From Pseudarthrobacter defluvii (GTDB lineage: Bacteria; Actinomycetota; Actinomycetes; Actinomycetales; Micrococcaceae), in NCBI RefSeq assembly GCF_030816725.1, contig NZ_JAUSYG010000001.1:1612001-1676000 (forward strand): a stretch of 64,000 nucleotides of DNA, read 5' to 3'. How positions within the stretch are numbered: the first letter of the stretch is position 1; the number at the start of each line of letters is the position of its first letter. Of this stretch, positions 49,041 through 57,932 are shown piece by piece. Made by a program: the position numbers and the translations under genes. The notes below the pieces were generated by a model. It made no database searches, was not told where the DNA came from, and saw only the letters and a list, made by a program, of their open reading frames with translations.

Positions 49041-49565
49041 CTAAGCGTTAAGCCATGCAGAGTAATATTTCCGCGCCTTGGCCAGCTTAGGGTTGATGAT
49101 CACCTGGCAGTACCCCTGCTCCGGGTATTTGGCGTAGTAGTTCTGGTGGAATTCCTCCGCGACATGGAACCGCGGCAGCCGGCTGACTTCGGTGACGATG
49201 GGATGGGACCACAGCGCCTGGTTGCGGTCGATTGCTTCCTCGAACAGGATCTTCTCCTCGTCGGTTTCGTAGAACATCGAGGAACGGTACTGGGTGCCTA
49301 CGTCGTATCCCTGGCGGTTCAGCGTGGTGGGGTCATGCAGGGCGAAGAACATGTCCAGGACAACCTCGGCAGGGATGACCTCCTCGTCGAAGGTCACCGC
49401 TACAACTTCCGCGTGACCGGTGGTGCCGCTGCAGACCGAATAGTAGTCAGGCTCCGGATCGTGGCCCCCGGTGTAGCCCGACACCACTGACGTGACGCCC
49501 CTGGTCTTCTGGTAGACGGCGTCGAGGCACCAAAAGCAGCCTCCGCCAAGAACAAAAGTTTTCAT
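49041..49565 (-). CDS. msrA: Peptide methionine sulfoxide reductase A
   Basis: MsrA repairs methionine-S-sulfoxide. The 174-aa protein starts MKTFVLGGGCFWCLDAVYQ with the catalytic cysteine in GCFWC, and has GYTGGHDPEPDYYSVCSGTTGHAE. A further cysteine near the end (EQGYCQVII) can act as the resolving residue. The ATG at 49565 begins directly at the family start; a longer frame reaching 50057 has no conserved sequence. Confidence 0.95.
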   Translation of the reverse strand: MKTFVLGGGCFWCLDAVYQKTRGVTSVVSGYTGGHDPEPDYYSVCSGTTGHAEVVAVTFDEEVIPAEVVLDMFFALHDPTTLNRQGYDVGTQYRSSMFYETDEEKILFEEAIDRNQALWSHPIVTEVSRLPRFHVAEEFHQNYYAKYPEQGYCQVIINPKLAKARKYYSAWLNA

Positions 49566-49667
49566 GACCTCTTCAATGGTTGGCGGCGCCGGATCATTCC
49601 CCGCGTCCTGGCGCAGTGCCCGGTGCAAACTGCGGCCGCGTGAAGCCGATGGGGTAAAACTAAGACT

Positions 49668-50591
49668 ATGGAACCTGTGGACACCGACGTTACCGGCCCG
49701 GCAGATCACGACGGCGAAGCGTCCTCCGACACTCCGGCTCCGGCCGGTTCCGCGGATGCCCCCACCTTGGCTGAGCTGCTCCTTGCAGTGGAGGAGTTGT
49801 GGCCGGAGTCCCTTGCGGAAGGCTGGGACGAGGTGGGGCTTGTGGCAGGGCACCCGTCCACGCCCGTGTCCAAGGTGATGTTCGCGGTGGACCCCACCCT
49901 GGAAGTCATCGAGGAAGCCGTTGAGTGGGGAGCGGAATTGCTCATCACCCACCACCCCCTGCTGCTGAAGGCCGTCACGTCGGTGGCCGCCACGTCGGCC
50001 AAGGGCCGGGCTGTCCACCGGCTCATCGAGTCGGGAACGGCACTGCTGACCGTGCACACCAACGGGGACTCCGCCGTCGGAGGTGTTTCCGATGTCTTGG
50101 CCGACGCCCTGGGGCTCCAGGACGCGGCCCCGCTCACCACTGCAGCCAATGGCTTGCCGGAGGAAGGCATAGGGCGGGTGGGAGACCTGGCGGAGGCCAT
50201 GAGCCTGGGCGATTTTGCGGCGCGTGTCTACGGCATACTTCCGTCCGTTGCCGGGGGAGTGCGCGTCTCGGGGGACAAGGACGGACTGGTGCGGCGGATC
50301 GCGGTATGCGGTGGTGCCGGGGATTCACTGTTCAATGAAGTGCGTGCCAGCAACGCCGACGTCTATGTCACCGCGGACCTTCGCCACCATCCGGCGTCGG
50401 AGGCGCGGGAGGCAGCCCTCAACGGACGGCCGTATCTTGTTGATGTCTCGCATTTTGCCAGCGAATGGCTGTGGCTGCCTGCCGCGGCAGCAGCTTTGGG
50501 CAACGTCCTGGCAGACCAGGGCCATGACGTGGAGATCCGGGTCAGCACCACCAACACCGATCCGTGGGACTTCATCCTGACCCCAGGCTGA
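49668..50591 (+). CDS. Nif3-like dinuclear metal centre protein (YbgI/DUF34)
   Basis: A 307-aa protein of the Nif3 family, a metal-binding fold that includes GTP cyclohydrolase-like and hydrolase members; the role is unsettled. It has LLITHHPLLLK (metal histidines), LLTVHTNGDSA and the C-terminal VDVSHFASEWLW. A polar N-terminal extension of about 30 residues precedes the domain. There is no Shine-Dalgarno, and TAAAAC ends 7 bases before the ATG, so it may be leaderless. It is followed by the coiled-coil protein, the common Nif3-CT398-like pair. Confidence 0.9.
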   Translation: MEPVDTDVTGPADHDGEASSDTPAPAGSADAPTLAELLLAVEELWPESLAEGWDEVGLVAGHPSTPVSKVMFAVDPTLEVIEEAVEWGAELLITHHPLLLKAVTSVAATSAKGRAVHRLIESGTALLTVHTNGDSAVGGVSDVLADALGLQDAAPLTTAANGLPEEGIGRVGDLAEAMSLGDFAARVYGILPSVAGGVRVSGDKDGLVRRIAVCGGAGDSLFNEVRASNADVYVTADLRHHPASEAREAALNGRPYLVDVSHFASEWLWLPAAAAALGNVLADQGHDVEIRVSTTNTDPWDFILTPG

Positions 50592-50681
50592 GCAAGGCGG
50601 GGGAGACGGGCAGGCGCTAGAGTCTAGGAAGCGCCGGTTCGGTGCCCGGCTGCGGCCGGAAGGGATTTAGCGGAGGTAACA

Positions 50682-51419
50682 GTGGCGAAGGCAGCACCGG
50701 CGGAACAGTTGAAGTTGCTCGAACTGCAGGGGCTCGACGCCAGGCTGAAGGGCCTCGCCAACCGCCGCCGGACGCTGGAAAACGATCCCCGCATCAAGGA
50801 CCTCGAAGCTGCCCTGTCCGTAGCGAACGGCGAACTCGGTGCCGCCAAGGTGGCCGTGCATGACGCCGAGGCCGAGCTGAAGAGGGCGGAGGCCGACGTC
50901 GAGCAGGTCGCCTCGCGCATCGAACGCGACGAGGCGCGGCTCAACAGCGGCACCGGCCTCTCCAAGGACTTGGTGGCGCTGCAAAAGGACATCGCATCTT
51001 TGAACAAGCGGCGCTCGGACCTTGAAGACGCGGAACTGGAAGTCATGGAGCGGCTGGAATTCCTGCGCGAGCGGCAGGCGGCCCAGCAGCAGATCGTCGA
51101 TGACATCCAGGGCTCCTTTGGCACCATCCGCGCCGAGCTCGATGCTGCCCTGGCCGAGGTGGAAACCGAAGCCGAAGGGCTCCGCTCCCAGCGGGCCGAT
51201 TTCGCCGCCGGGTTGGACGGGGCCATGCTGGCGGTCTACGAGAAGACCCTGGCGAAACGCGGAGTGGGCGCGGCGCGGCTCTTCCACGGCACCTCGGAAG
51301 CCTCCGGCATGAAGCTCAGCCCGGGCGACCTCGCCGAGATCAAAGCTGCCGCTGCCGACGAGATCGTCTTTTGCCCGGACTCCGGCGCCATCCTGGTCCG
51401 CTCGGACGAGTGGTCCTGA
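50682..51419 (+). CDS. Coiled-coil protein of the C4-type zinc ribbon (CT398-like) family
   Basis: The 245-aa protein is a long helical hairpin (residues about 5-190, heptad-rich) with a C-terminal zinc-ribbon remnant. The family has two CxxC pairs; here only one cysteine is left (DEIVFCPDSGAILVR), so zinc binding is probably lost. Starts at GTG behind CGGAGG. It follows the Nif3-like gene; an RNase H gene that often comes next is missing, and yaaA on the other strand takes that place. Confidence 0.85.
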   Translation: MAKAAPAEQLKLLELQGLDARLKGLANRRRTLENDPRIKDLEAALSVANGELGAAKVAVHDAEAELKRAEADVEQVASRIERDEARLNSGTGLSKDLVALQKDIASLNKRRSDLEDAELEVMERLEFLRERQAAQQQIVDDIQGSFGTIRAELDAALAEVETEAEGLRSQRADFAAGLDGAMLAVYEKTLAKRGVGAARLFHGTSEASGMKLSPGDLAEIKAAAADEIVFCPDSGAILVRSDEWS

Positions 51420-51437
51420 GCGCCGCGGCCGGGGGAC

Positions 51438-52202
51438 TCAGCCCGGCAGGATGATGTTCAAGGCGTGCGGTTTGCGGGCGGTGCCCGGCACCAGTTCCGC
51501 GTCCCACTTTTCGCGCGCAGCCTTTAGGAGGTCCGACGGTGCGGCCGGGGCTTTCCCGCGGCGCACCACCAAATGCCGCGCCAGTTCGCCCCGCGTGTGC
51601 TTGGCGAAGTGGCTCACCACCTTGCGGACGCCGCCGGTCTCGGTAAAGACATTTACGGAGACTGTCTGTTCCGGCGGCGGAGCCCACGCCGCCGCGTAGG
51701 TGCTGGAGCGGCAGTCAACCAGCAGGTGCCCCTTGGCCGCCTCGCCCAACGTGTCGCTGAGCTGTGCCTTCCAAAACGGAGCCAGCCGGCCGACGTCGGG
51801 CAACGCCGTACCCATGGACAGCCGGTAGGCGGGGACGCTGTCCCCAAAGCGCAGCGCTCCCCACAGCGCCGAGATCACCAGGACGGACTCATCGGCCTTG
51901 CGGCGCTGGCCCGGCGTCAGGGTCCGGTATCCCAGGGCGTCGTACAGGACGCCGGAGTAGATGCTGTGGGCAGGGGCTGCGGGCTCGGCGCTCAGGCGCG
52001 TGTTGCGTTCGACGTCGCCACGCAGCGATGCGCCCACCCCCAGTAAGGCGAGGGCGTCCTGGTGCGCGCTGACCGTTCCCAAAGCCTCGAGGACCTTTGC
52101 CCGGTAGGGGTTGAGCTCCGGAAAGCCCAGGGCGGACCAGTCGACGGCGGGACCCCGAAGCGGGGGCGTCTTGCCTTCGGAAGGGGGAAGCAGAATCAGC
52201 AC
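51438..52202 (-). CDS. yaaA: Peroxide stress protein YaaA
   Basis: YaaA lowers free iron under peroxide stress in E. coli and is a DNA-binding protein of the DUF328 family. The 254-aa protein starts MLILLPPSEGKTPP and has YSGVLYDALGY, ALWGALRFGDSVPAYRLSM and a C-terminal FNVxPE-like region that is weaker here. Its start faces rnpB across 52 bases. Confidence 0.9.
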   Translation of the reverse strand: MLILLPPSEGKTPPLRGPAVDWSALGFPELNPYRAKVLEALGTVSAHQDALALLGVGASLRGDVERNTRLSAEPAAPAHSIYSGVLYDALGYRTLTPGQRRKADESVLVISALWGALRFGDSVPAYRLSMGTALPDVGRLAPFWKAQLSDTLGEAAKGHLLVDCRSSTYAAAWAPPPEQTVSVNVFTETGGVRKVVSHFAKHTRGELARHLVVRRGKAPAAPSDLLKAAREKWDAELVPGTARKPHALNIILPG

Positions 52203-52254
52203 CGTCCGATCCTACCGGCGACGAACCGGCCGGCGGCGCCGGTAGACTGGACTC

Positions 52255-52643
52255 GGATGGGACAGCCAGACGGCCGCGCGTCACGCAAGTGGCTCGAGGA
52301 ACGTCCGGGCTCCACAGGGCAGGGTGGTGGGTAACGCCCACTCGGGGTAACCCGCAGGCCAGTGCCACAGAAAACAGACCGCCTGCATTCCGGCTTTCGC
52401 AGGAAGGGCAGGTAAGGGTGAAACGGTGGTGTAAGAGACCACCAGCTTCCCGGGTGACCGGGAAGGCTAGGTAAACCCCACCCGGAGCAAGGCCAGACAG
52501 GACACGTTTGAGGGCTGCCCGCCCGAGTGTCCGGGTAGGCCGCTGGAGGGTGCCGGCAACGGTACTCGTAGATGGATGGCCGTCGCTCCCATTTCCGGTA
52601 ACGGAAGGGGAGAACAGAACCCGGCGTACCGGCTGTCCCATCC
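52255..52643 (+). ncRNA. rnpB: RNase P RNA, bacterial class A
   Basis: The catalytic RNA of RNase P. The 389 bases run from GGATGGGACAGCC to its complement GGCTGTCCCATCC (terminal P1 helix). Inside are the family landmarks GAGGAACGTCCGGGCTCCAC, AGGGTGAAACGGTGG, AAGAGACCACC and ACAGAACCCGGCGTACCGG. TAGACT at 52243-52248 is a plausible -10 one helical turn upstream. No CDS is supported between 52203 and 52687. Confidence 0.97.
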
Positions 52644-52687
52644 GCAAACCCGTTTGACCACCGGCAACGCGTCGGGGATGCTGAACC

Positions 52688-53218
52688 GTGCCCGTAATTC
52701 CTGAACTCCGACCCGCACCCGCAGCGGGCATTCCCGGCCTCCGCTCCCAGGGCATGGCGCTCGCAGGTTTCCTGGCCCTCTCCGCCCTGGCCTGGGTACT
52801 CGCCTCCGTTCCGATCATCCTCAACGCCAGCGGCTGGTACGCAGCGTCGGTAAAAGCGCCGTGGATGCCGCCGTCGTGGATGTTCCGGACCACCTGGCTG
52901 GTGCTGTACGCGGGTGTGGCAGCCGCCGCGTGGCTGGTCTGGCGCAAAGGCGGCCTGACCGGAGGCACCCGTGCCGGCTACGTGGTCCAGTTGCTCAATA
53001 CGGCGTGGCCGGTGACCTTCTTCGCCCTTTACCTAATGCTGGGAGTGGCGGCCCTCTGGGCTGCCTTCGCGGTTATCTGCGCCCTCACCGCAACCCTGGC
53101 GTTCCTGATCCTGCGGTTCGGGCCGGTGGACGCCGCCCCCGGCTACCTGGTGCTGCCCTACTTTTCCTGGCTCGTGTTTTCCGCCAGCCTGAACCTGTAC
53201 TCGGCGATCCACAACTGA
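52688..53218 (+). CDS. TspO/MBR family membrane protein
   Basis: A 176-aa protein with about five TM segments and the TspO pattern APWMPPSWMFRTTWLVLYA, NTAWPVTFFALYL and a C-terminal PYFSWLVFSASLNL. TspO proteins bind tetrapyrroles and cholesterol-like ligands and affect stress and porphyrin handling. It starts at GTG 44 bases after rnpB, with a leading Pro-rich segment of about 20 residues. Confidence 0.88.
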   Translation: MPVIPELRPAPAAGIPGLRSQGMALAGFLALSALAWVLASVPIILNASGWYAASVKAPWMPPSWMFRTTWLVLYAGVAAAAWLVWRKGGLTGGTRAGYVVQLLNTAWPVTFFALYLMLGVAALWAAFAVICALTATLAFLILRFGPVDAAPGYLVLPYFSWLVFSASLNLYSAIHN

Positions 53219-53488
53219 GGCGCGCAGCCGAGGCTCTGCGGGGCGCTCCGGACCGTGTGAGTGATTTCACGCAGTGCAAGCGTGTTCCCCGGACCGGGCC
53301 AATTTAGAATGGATAACGGACGCAGGAGTTCTACCGCCGAAAGTTGCGCCCGCAGCCGGCGGTTTTTCTTTGCACGCGATCCAGGTGCCTGGGGACCATC
53401 CCTGCAGGTGCCGGTGCCCCTGGACATCATCAGGTGGCCGACATCCGTGTACGAGGACGTGCACGGCTGAACCGAGGAAGGTATTTCT

Positions 53489-54967
53489 GTGAGCCAGACG
53501 TCTGATTCTTGTCTTGATACGTGGATGGGCCGGGAGGCCCTTGCCGAGGCCATGATCCCGGTCATCGGCAGGCTGTACCGCGAAAACAACGTGGTGACCA
53601 GCATCCACGGCCGGAGCCTGATCAACAAGTCCACCATGAACATCCTCAAGGCGCACCGCTTCGCGCGCCGGATGAGCAAGGACGAACTGCTCCTGGAGGA
53701 CACGGCGCCCCTGCTGAACACGCTGGCCGGACTTGAGCTTGGCGCCGCCGCGATCGACATCGCCCGCCTGAACCAGAAGTTCAAGGAAGAAGGCAACGGC
53801 GCCACCCTGGAGGAATTCCTCCGCGAAGAGCTCGCCGAGATCGTCGGCAAGCGCGGCGGCGACGACCGCACCAGCACCGACGTCGTCCTCTACGGCTTTG
53901 GCCGCATCGGACGGCTTCTGGCACGCCTCCTCATCGAAAAGGCCGGCGGCGGCCACGGGCTGCGCCTGCGCGCCATCGTGGTCCGCCGCGGCTCCGACAA
54001 CGACCTCTCCAAGCGCGCCAGCCTGCTGCGCCGCGACTCCGTCCACGGTTCCTTCGAGGGCACCATCCGGATCGACGAGGCCGCGAACACCATCACGGCC
54101 AACGGTGTCCAGATCCAGGTCATCTACTCGAACGACCCCGCCACTATCGACTACACGGCCTATGGGATCAACGACGCCCTGGTGGTGGACAACACCGGCC
54201 GCTGGCGCGAGGCTGAAGGGCTGTCCCAGCACCTGCAGAGCAAGGGCGTGGCCCGGGTCCTGCTGACAGCGCCGGGCAAGGGCGAACTGAAGAACATCGT
54301 CCACGGCATCAACCACCGTGACATCACGGATTCAGACAAGATCGTCTCCGCTGCATCCTGCACCACCAACGCCATCACCCCGGTCCTGAAGGCGATCAAT
54401 GACAAGTTCGGCGTGGTCCACGGCCACGTGGAAACCGTCCACTCCTTCACCAACGACCAGAACCTGATCGACAACTTCCACAAGGGCGACCGCCGCGGGC
54501 GCTCCGCAGCACTGAACATGGTGATCACCGAAACCGGAGCCGCCAAGGCCGTGGCCAAGGCCCTGCCCGAACTCCTGGGCAAGCTCACCGGCAGCTCCAT
54601 CCGCGTCCCCACCCCGGACGTGTCCCTGGCGATCCTGAACCTCACCCTCGAAAACGGCACCACCAAGGACGAGGTCAACAACTACCTGCGCGAGATGTCA
54701 CTGCACTCGGACCTGCGCAAGCAGATCGATTACATCGACTCGCCCGAGGTGGTTTCCACCGACTTCGTCGGCTCACGCCGCGCCGGCATCGTGGACGGCC
54801 CGGCCACCGTGTCCACGGATAAGAACCTTGTCCTCTACGTCTGGTACGACAACGAGTTCGGCTACAGCTGCCAGGTGGTGCGCGTCATGGAGGAAATGGC
54901 AGGCGTCAACCCGCCGTCGTTCCCTGCCAAGGAAAGCGCCGCCGCGCTGGCCGCGATCGCTGTCTAA
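53489..54967 (+). CDS. gap: Glyceraldehyde-3-phosphate dehydrogenase, GapB type
   Basis: The 492-aa protein has a 125-residue N-terminal extension (helical, with VVTSIHGRSLINKSTMNI) and a GAPDH core: VVLYGFGRIGRLLARLL, the catalytic cysteine in VSAASCTTNAITPV, and VWYDNEFGYSCQVV. The same layout is the GapB of Corynebacterium, an NADP-preferring gluconeogenic enzyme. Starts at GTG. TAGAAT at 53305-53310 is a candidate -10. Its role here in gluconeogenesis is inferred from the Corynebacterium homologue. Confidence 0.94.
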   Translation: MSQTSDSCLDTWMGREALAEAMIPVIGRLYRENNVVTSIHGRSLINKSTMNILKAHRFARRMSKDELLLEDTAPLLNTLAGLELGAAAIDIARLNQKFKEEGNGATLEEFLREELAEIVGKRGGDDRTSTDVVLYGFGRIGRLLARLLIEKAGGGHGLRLRAIVVRRGSDNDLSKRASLLRRDSVHGSFEGTIRIDEAANTITANGVQIQVIYSNDPATIDYTAYGINDALVVDNTGRWREAEGLSQHLQSKGVARVLLTAPGKGELKNIVHGINHRDITDSDKIVSAASCTTNAITPVLKAINDKFGVVHGHVETVHSFTNDQNLIDNFHKGDRRGRSAALNMVITETGAAKAVAKALPELLGKLTGSSIRVPTPDVSLAILNLTLENGTTKDEVNNYLREMSLHSDLRKQIDYIDSPEVVSTDFVGSRRAGIVDGPATVSTDKNLVLYVWYDNEFGYSCQVVRVMEEMAGVNPPSFPAKESAAALAAIAV

Positions 54968-54988
54968 CGATCCGCGCACGTCCCGCGA

Positions 54989-55022
54989 ATTCCCGGCTGT
55001 TTCTCTGGAAACAGCCGGGAAT
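54989..55022 (+). terminator. Terminator after gap
   Basis: A perfect 15-base stem (54989-55003 with 55008-55022), loop TCTG, 22 bases after the gap stop. It lacks a T run. Confidence 0.75.
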
Positions 55023-55040
55023 CGGGACCACACTGGTGGC

Positions 55041-55250
55041 ATGGACAACGAATCGACACTTCAGCACCAGACCACCCTCGAACACGCCCTGGACGTAGCC
55101 AAGGCCAACCACAAGGAAGCCGTACGGCTGCTCGAACGCGCCCGCGCCGGACAGAAGACCGGCGATGTTTCCGACGAGCGGGTGCGCCAGCTCGAGGGAC
55201 TGCTGGCCATCGCCGAGGAAGATCTTCGCAGGGTCACCAGGGAGCAATAA
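55041..55250 (+). CDS. Small hypothetical protein, 69 aa
   Basis: I do not recognise it. It is a hydrophilic, helical protein (LEHALDVAKANHKEAVRLLE, LEGLLAIAEEDLRRVTREQ) that looks like two helices around a polar loop. The ATG follows the gap hairpin closely and has no Shine-Dalgarno; a leaderless start is possible. The regular heptad-like pattern makes it plausible, but it remains unproven. Confidence 0.5.
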   Translation: MDNESTLQHQTTLEHALDVAKANHKEAVRLLERARAGQKTGDVSDERVRQLEGLLAIAEEDLRRVTREQ

Positions 55251-55387
55251 CCGGCAGTAGATCCGGCACTGGCTGCCCGGCCCTGTGACCCATCACTCGT
55301 CCCCAACAGTGTGGATATCAACGGCCGGAAGTGCCCTTTGTCCTAGGCTCATGGGGTGCCTGACTATCCCCTCCCGGCCCCCACACC

Positions 55388-56203
55388 GTGACTATCAGCT
55401 GGTCTGCCTACCGCCGCGCACGCCGCCGTTCCCGCCAGGCCTGGGCGCTGCTGGTCACAGCGGCTGCCGCCATCCTGGCCGCGCTCTTCTGGTTCTTCAC
55501 CGCCGGCCAGTTCGCCGCGGCCGGACCCGTGCCGCAGGGACCAACGGAAGCGCCGGTCTTCGACGCCGCCTGGATGAAGCCGGTACAGGAGCCGCACGCG
55601 GTGCCGGCCGGGACCGCCGCTGCGGCGTTGGAGGGCCTTGCCATGAAGGGCCGGGCCTCCAGCACCGATTACAGCCGGGAGGCATTCGGCCAGGCCTGGC
55701 TGGACGTTGACCGGAACGGCTGCGACACCCGCAACGACATCCTTCGCAGGGACCTCGCCGGGGTGGTCTTCGCCGAAGGATCCACGTGCAAGGTAACGGC
55801 GGGCCACTTCCGCGAACCTTACACCGGCCAGGACCTGGACTTCCGCCGCGGCTCCGAGAGCAGCCGCGCGGTCCAGATCGACCATGTGGTGGCACTCGGC
55901 GACGCCTGGCAAAAGGGGGCGCAGGGGCTGGAACCAAAGGAACGCCAGAGCCTGGCCAACGATCCACTGAACCTCATTGCTGCCGACGGTGCTGCCAACC
56001 AGCAAAAAAGCGCCGGTGATGCCGCCACGTGGCTGCCGAAAAACACCGCCATCCGGTGCCATTACGTGGCGCGCCAGATTTCCGTGAAGGCCGCCTACGG
56101 GCTGTGGGTGACATCGGCCGAAAAGGATGCCATGAAACGGGTCCTCGCCTCCTGCCCGCAGCAGCAGACCATCAGGGCCCAGCAGGGCAGCGCTGCCCGC
56201 TGA
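55388..56203 (+). CDS. Secreted HNH endonuclease family protein (DUF1524)
   Basis: The 271-aa protein has a basic N-terminus and one hydrophobic segment (about 18-40, AWALLVTAAAAILAALFWFF), so it is exported or membrane-anchored. The rest is a DUF1524/HNH nuclease: DVDRNGCDTRNDILRRDL, QIDHVVALGDAWQKGA with the HNH histidine, NDPLNLIAADGAANQQK and several conserved cysteines. Members are thought to degrade extracellular DNA. It starts at GTG, with no gene partner. Confidence 0.85.
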   Translation: MTISWSAYRRARRRSRQAWALLVTAAAAILAALFWFFTAGQFAAAGPVPQGPTEAPVFDAAWMKPVQEPHAVPAGTAAAALEGLAMKGRASSTDYSREAFGQAWLDVDRNGCDTRNDILRRDLAGVVFAEGSTCKVTAGHFREPYTGQDLDFRRGSESSRAVQIDHVVALGDAWQKGAQGLEPKERQSLANDPLNLIAADGAANQQKSAGDAATWLPKNTAIRCHYVARQISVKAAYGLWVTSAEKDAMKRVLASCPQQQTIRAQQGSAAR

Positions 56204-56239
56204 CAAGTCCATTACTTGAGGGGCAGGGGCCTGTAAGCG

Positions 56240-56812
56240 TCAGTGGCCGAACGGATCGGGATCGACGCCGGGCATCCACGTCAGGCCGGGTACGCCCCAT
56301 CCGTTTTTCTTGGCCTGCTTCATGGCCTTCCGGGAATACCGGTCCATCAGCCGGTTGACGTACAGCTTGCCGTCCAGGTGGTCGTATTCATGCTGGATGA
56401 CCCTGGCGAACCAGCCCGTCGCCTCGAACTTCACCGGCTTTCCGTCCCCGTCAAAGCCTTCCACCCGTGCCCATTCCGCGCGTTTCAGCGGATACTGTTC
56501 ACCGGGGAAGGACAGGCAGCCCTCTTCCTCCTCGTCGGGGTCAGGAGCGGCGCCGGAGACCTTGGACAGGGTCAGGACCGGATTCACCAGGACGCCGGTT
56601 GGGGGAGCGCCGTCGTCGTTGGCGTACTTGTACACGAAGATCCGCTTGCCCACGCCGATCTGCGGGGCGGCGAGGCCCACCCCGTTCGCGGCTTCGTTGG
56701 TTTCGAACATGTCGGCAATCAGCGTGCGCAATTCGTCGTCGAAGACTTCCACCTCGCTGGCCCGCCGGTGCAGGACGGGTTCGCCCCAGACGGTGATCGG
56801 CAGAACGGTCAT
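56240..56812 (-). CDS. def: Peptide deformylase
   Basis: Def removes the formyl group from new polypeptides. The 190-aa protein has the three family motifs GVGLAAPQIG, EGCLSFPG (zinc cysteine) and QHEYDHLDG (zinc histidines). I chose the ATG at 56812, 8 bases after AAGGA; the longer frame runs into the upstream hairpin. It lies after tRNA-His on the same strand, with a terminator between them. Confidence 0.95.
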   Translation of the reverse strand: MTVLPITVWGEPVLHRRASEVEVFDDELRTLIADMFETNEAANGVGLAAPQIGVGKRIFVYKYANDDGAPPTGVLVNPVLTLSKVSGAAPDPDEEEEGCLSFPGEQYPLKRAEWARVEGFDGDGKPVKFEATGWFARVIQHEYDHLDGKLYVNRLMDRYSRKAMKQAKKNGWGVPGLTWMPGVDPDPFGH

Positions 56813-56877
56813 ATCATCAGTCCTTCGGCTTTGCGGTGTCCCCGGCTGCAATGCATGTACCCCCGGTGGGGCAAAAC

Positions 56878-56915
56878 AAAGGAGGCCGCACCGGATATCC
56901 GGTGCGGCCTCCTTT
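56878..56915 (-). terminator. 38-base perfect palindrome terminating tRNA-His
   Basis: Two 19-base arms (56878-56896 and 56897-56915) are exact complements with no spacer; the loop forms from the central GATATC. It lies 29 bases past the tRNA and has AAA/TTT at both ends. Confidence 0.85.
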
Positions 56916-56944
56916 ATTGACGGCTGCATGTGCCGCCCCGTGAG

Positions 56945-57018
56945 GGTGAGCGACGGGGGTTGAACCCGCGACCTCCTGGACCACAACCAGGCGCTCTGCC
57001 AACTGAGCTACGCCCACC
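56945..57018 (-). tRNA. tRNA-His (anticodon GTG)
   Basis: The cloverleaf reads GTGGGCG acceptor pairing CGCTCAC, D-arm TAGCTCAGTTGGCAGAGC, anticodon stem CCTGG/CCAGG around TTGTGGT, and T-arm GGGTTCAACCCCC. The base before the acceptor (57018) gives the extra G-1 typical of tRNA-His. CCA is not encoded. Confidence 0.97.
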
Positions 57019-57147
57019 ATGTGCCTCAAGGGATGTCCGCTGTAGCGGCTCCCTGGAAACGCAACTCAAATAGCTTACCTGCTCAGAAGGGGTGCTTTGT
57101 CCACTTTCCGCGATTTGAAGCAAAAATTCATGCAAACGTGGCGCAGA

Positions 57148-57777
57148 TTACTCCCCGGGCTGCCCGGGGTCACCGCCATCGGCAATTCCGCGGGCGATTT
57201 TCTGGGCTGTGGCGCTGTCCGGTCCGGGTGCGGGCACGAAAACCGCCTCACGGTAGTAGCGCAGCTCGTCGATGGAATCCTTGATGTCCCCCAGCGCGCG
57301 GTGGCCACCCTTTTTCGCCGGCGACTGAAAGTAGGCCCTGGCGTACCAGCGGCGCGACAACTCCTTGATGGTGCTGACGTCGATGACGCGGTAGTGCAGG
57401 TGCTCCACCACGGCTGGCATGTCCCGTGACAGGAACACCCGGTCCGTTCCCACCGAGTTGCCCCCCAGCGGTGCTTTGCGCGGATCCGGGACCCAGGCGG
57501 AGATGTAGTCCATCACCGCGGCCTCTGCTTCTGCCATGGTCCGGCCGTGCGGAAGTTCGGCCAGCAGCCCGGACTTGGTGTGCATGTCCCGGACAAAATC
57601 GGACATCTGGGCCACGGCGGCGTCGTCCGGTTTGATCACCACATCCACACCGTCACCCAGGATGTTCAGCTCCGAATCGGTGACCAGGGCTGCCACCTCG
57701 ATGAGGGCGTCGTTCTTGATGTCAAGACCGGTCATTTCACAGTCGATCCAGACGATTCGTTCGTTAGATATAGGCAC
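57148..57777 (-). CDS. orn: Oligoribonuclease
   Basis: Orn degrades 2-5 base RNA fragments and pGpG to mononucleotides. The 209-aa DEDDh exonuclease has DCEMTGLDIKND (first D-E), a middle aspartate near PLGGNSVGTDRVFL, and HRALGDIKDSI (histidine plus aspartate). A disordered tail of about 25 residues follows the catalytic domain. It is transcribed toward tRNA-His and def. Confidence 0.96.
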   Translation of the reverse strand: MPISNERIVWIDCEMTGLDIKNDALIEVAALVTDSELNILGDGVDVVIKPDDAAVAQMSDFVRDMHTKSGLLAELPHGRTMAEAEAAVMDYISAWVPDPRKAPLGGNSVGTDRVFLSRDMPAVVEHLHYRVIDVSTIKELSRRWYARAYFQSPAKKGGHRALGDIKDSIDELRYYREAVFVPAPGPDSATAQKIARGIADGGDPGQPGE

Positions 57778-57932
57778 CGGACCAGACTACCGTTACACCT
57801 CCGGGCACCCGGCCGATGCTAGGATTTCGGATACGCGGCGGGTCGCCCTTCCGCCCTGAATTGTGTCCCGGCCAGGCCCGCGAGGCCCGCCGGGGGAACC
57901 GAGGAAACGCAAGAAGATTGGACAATCCTGAG

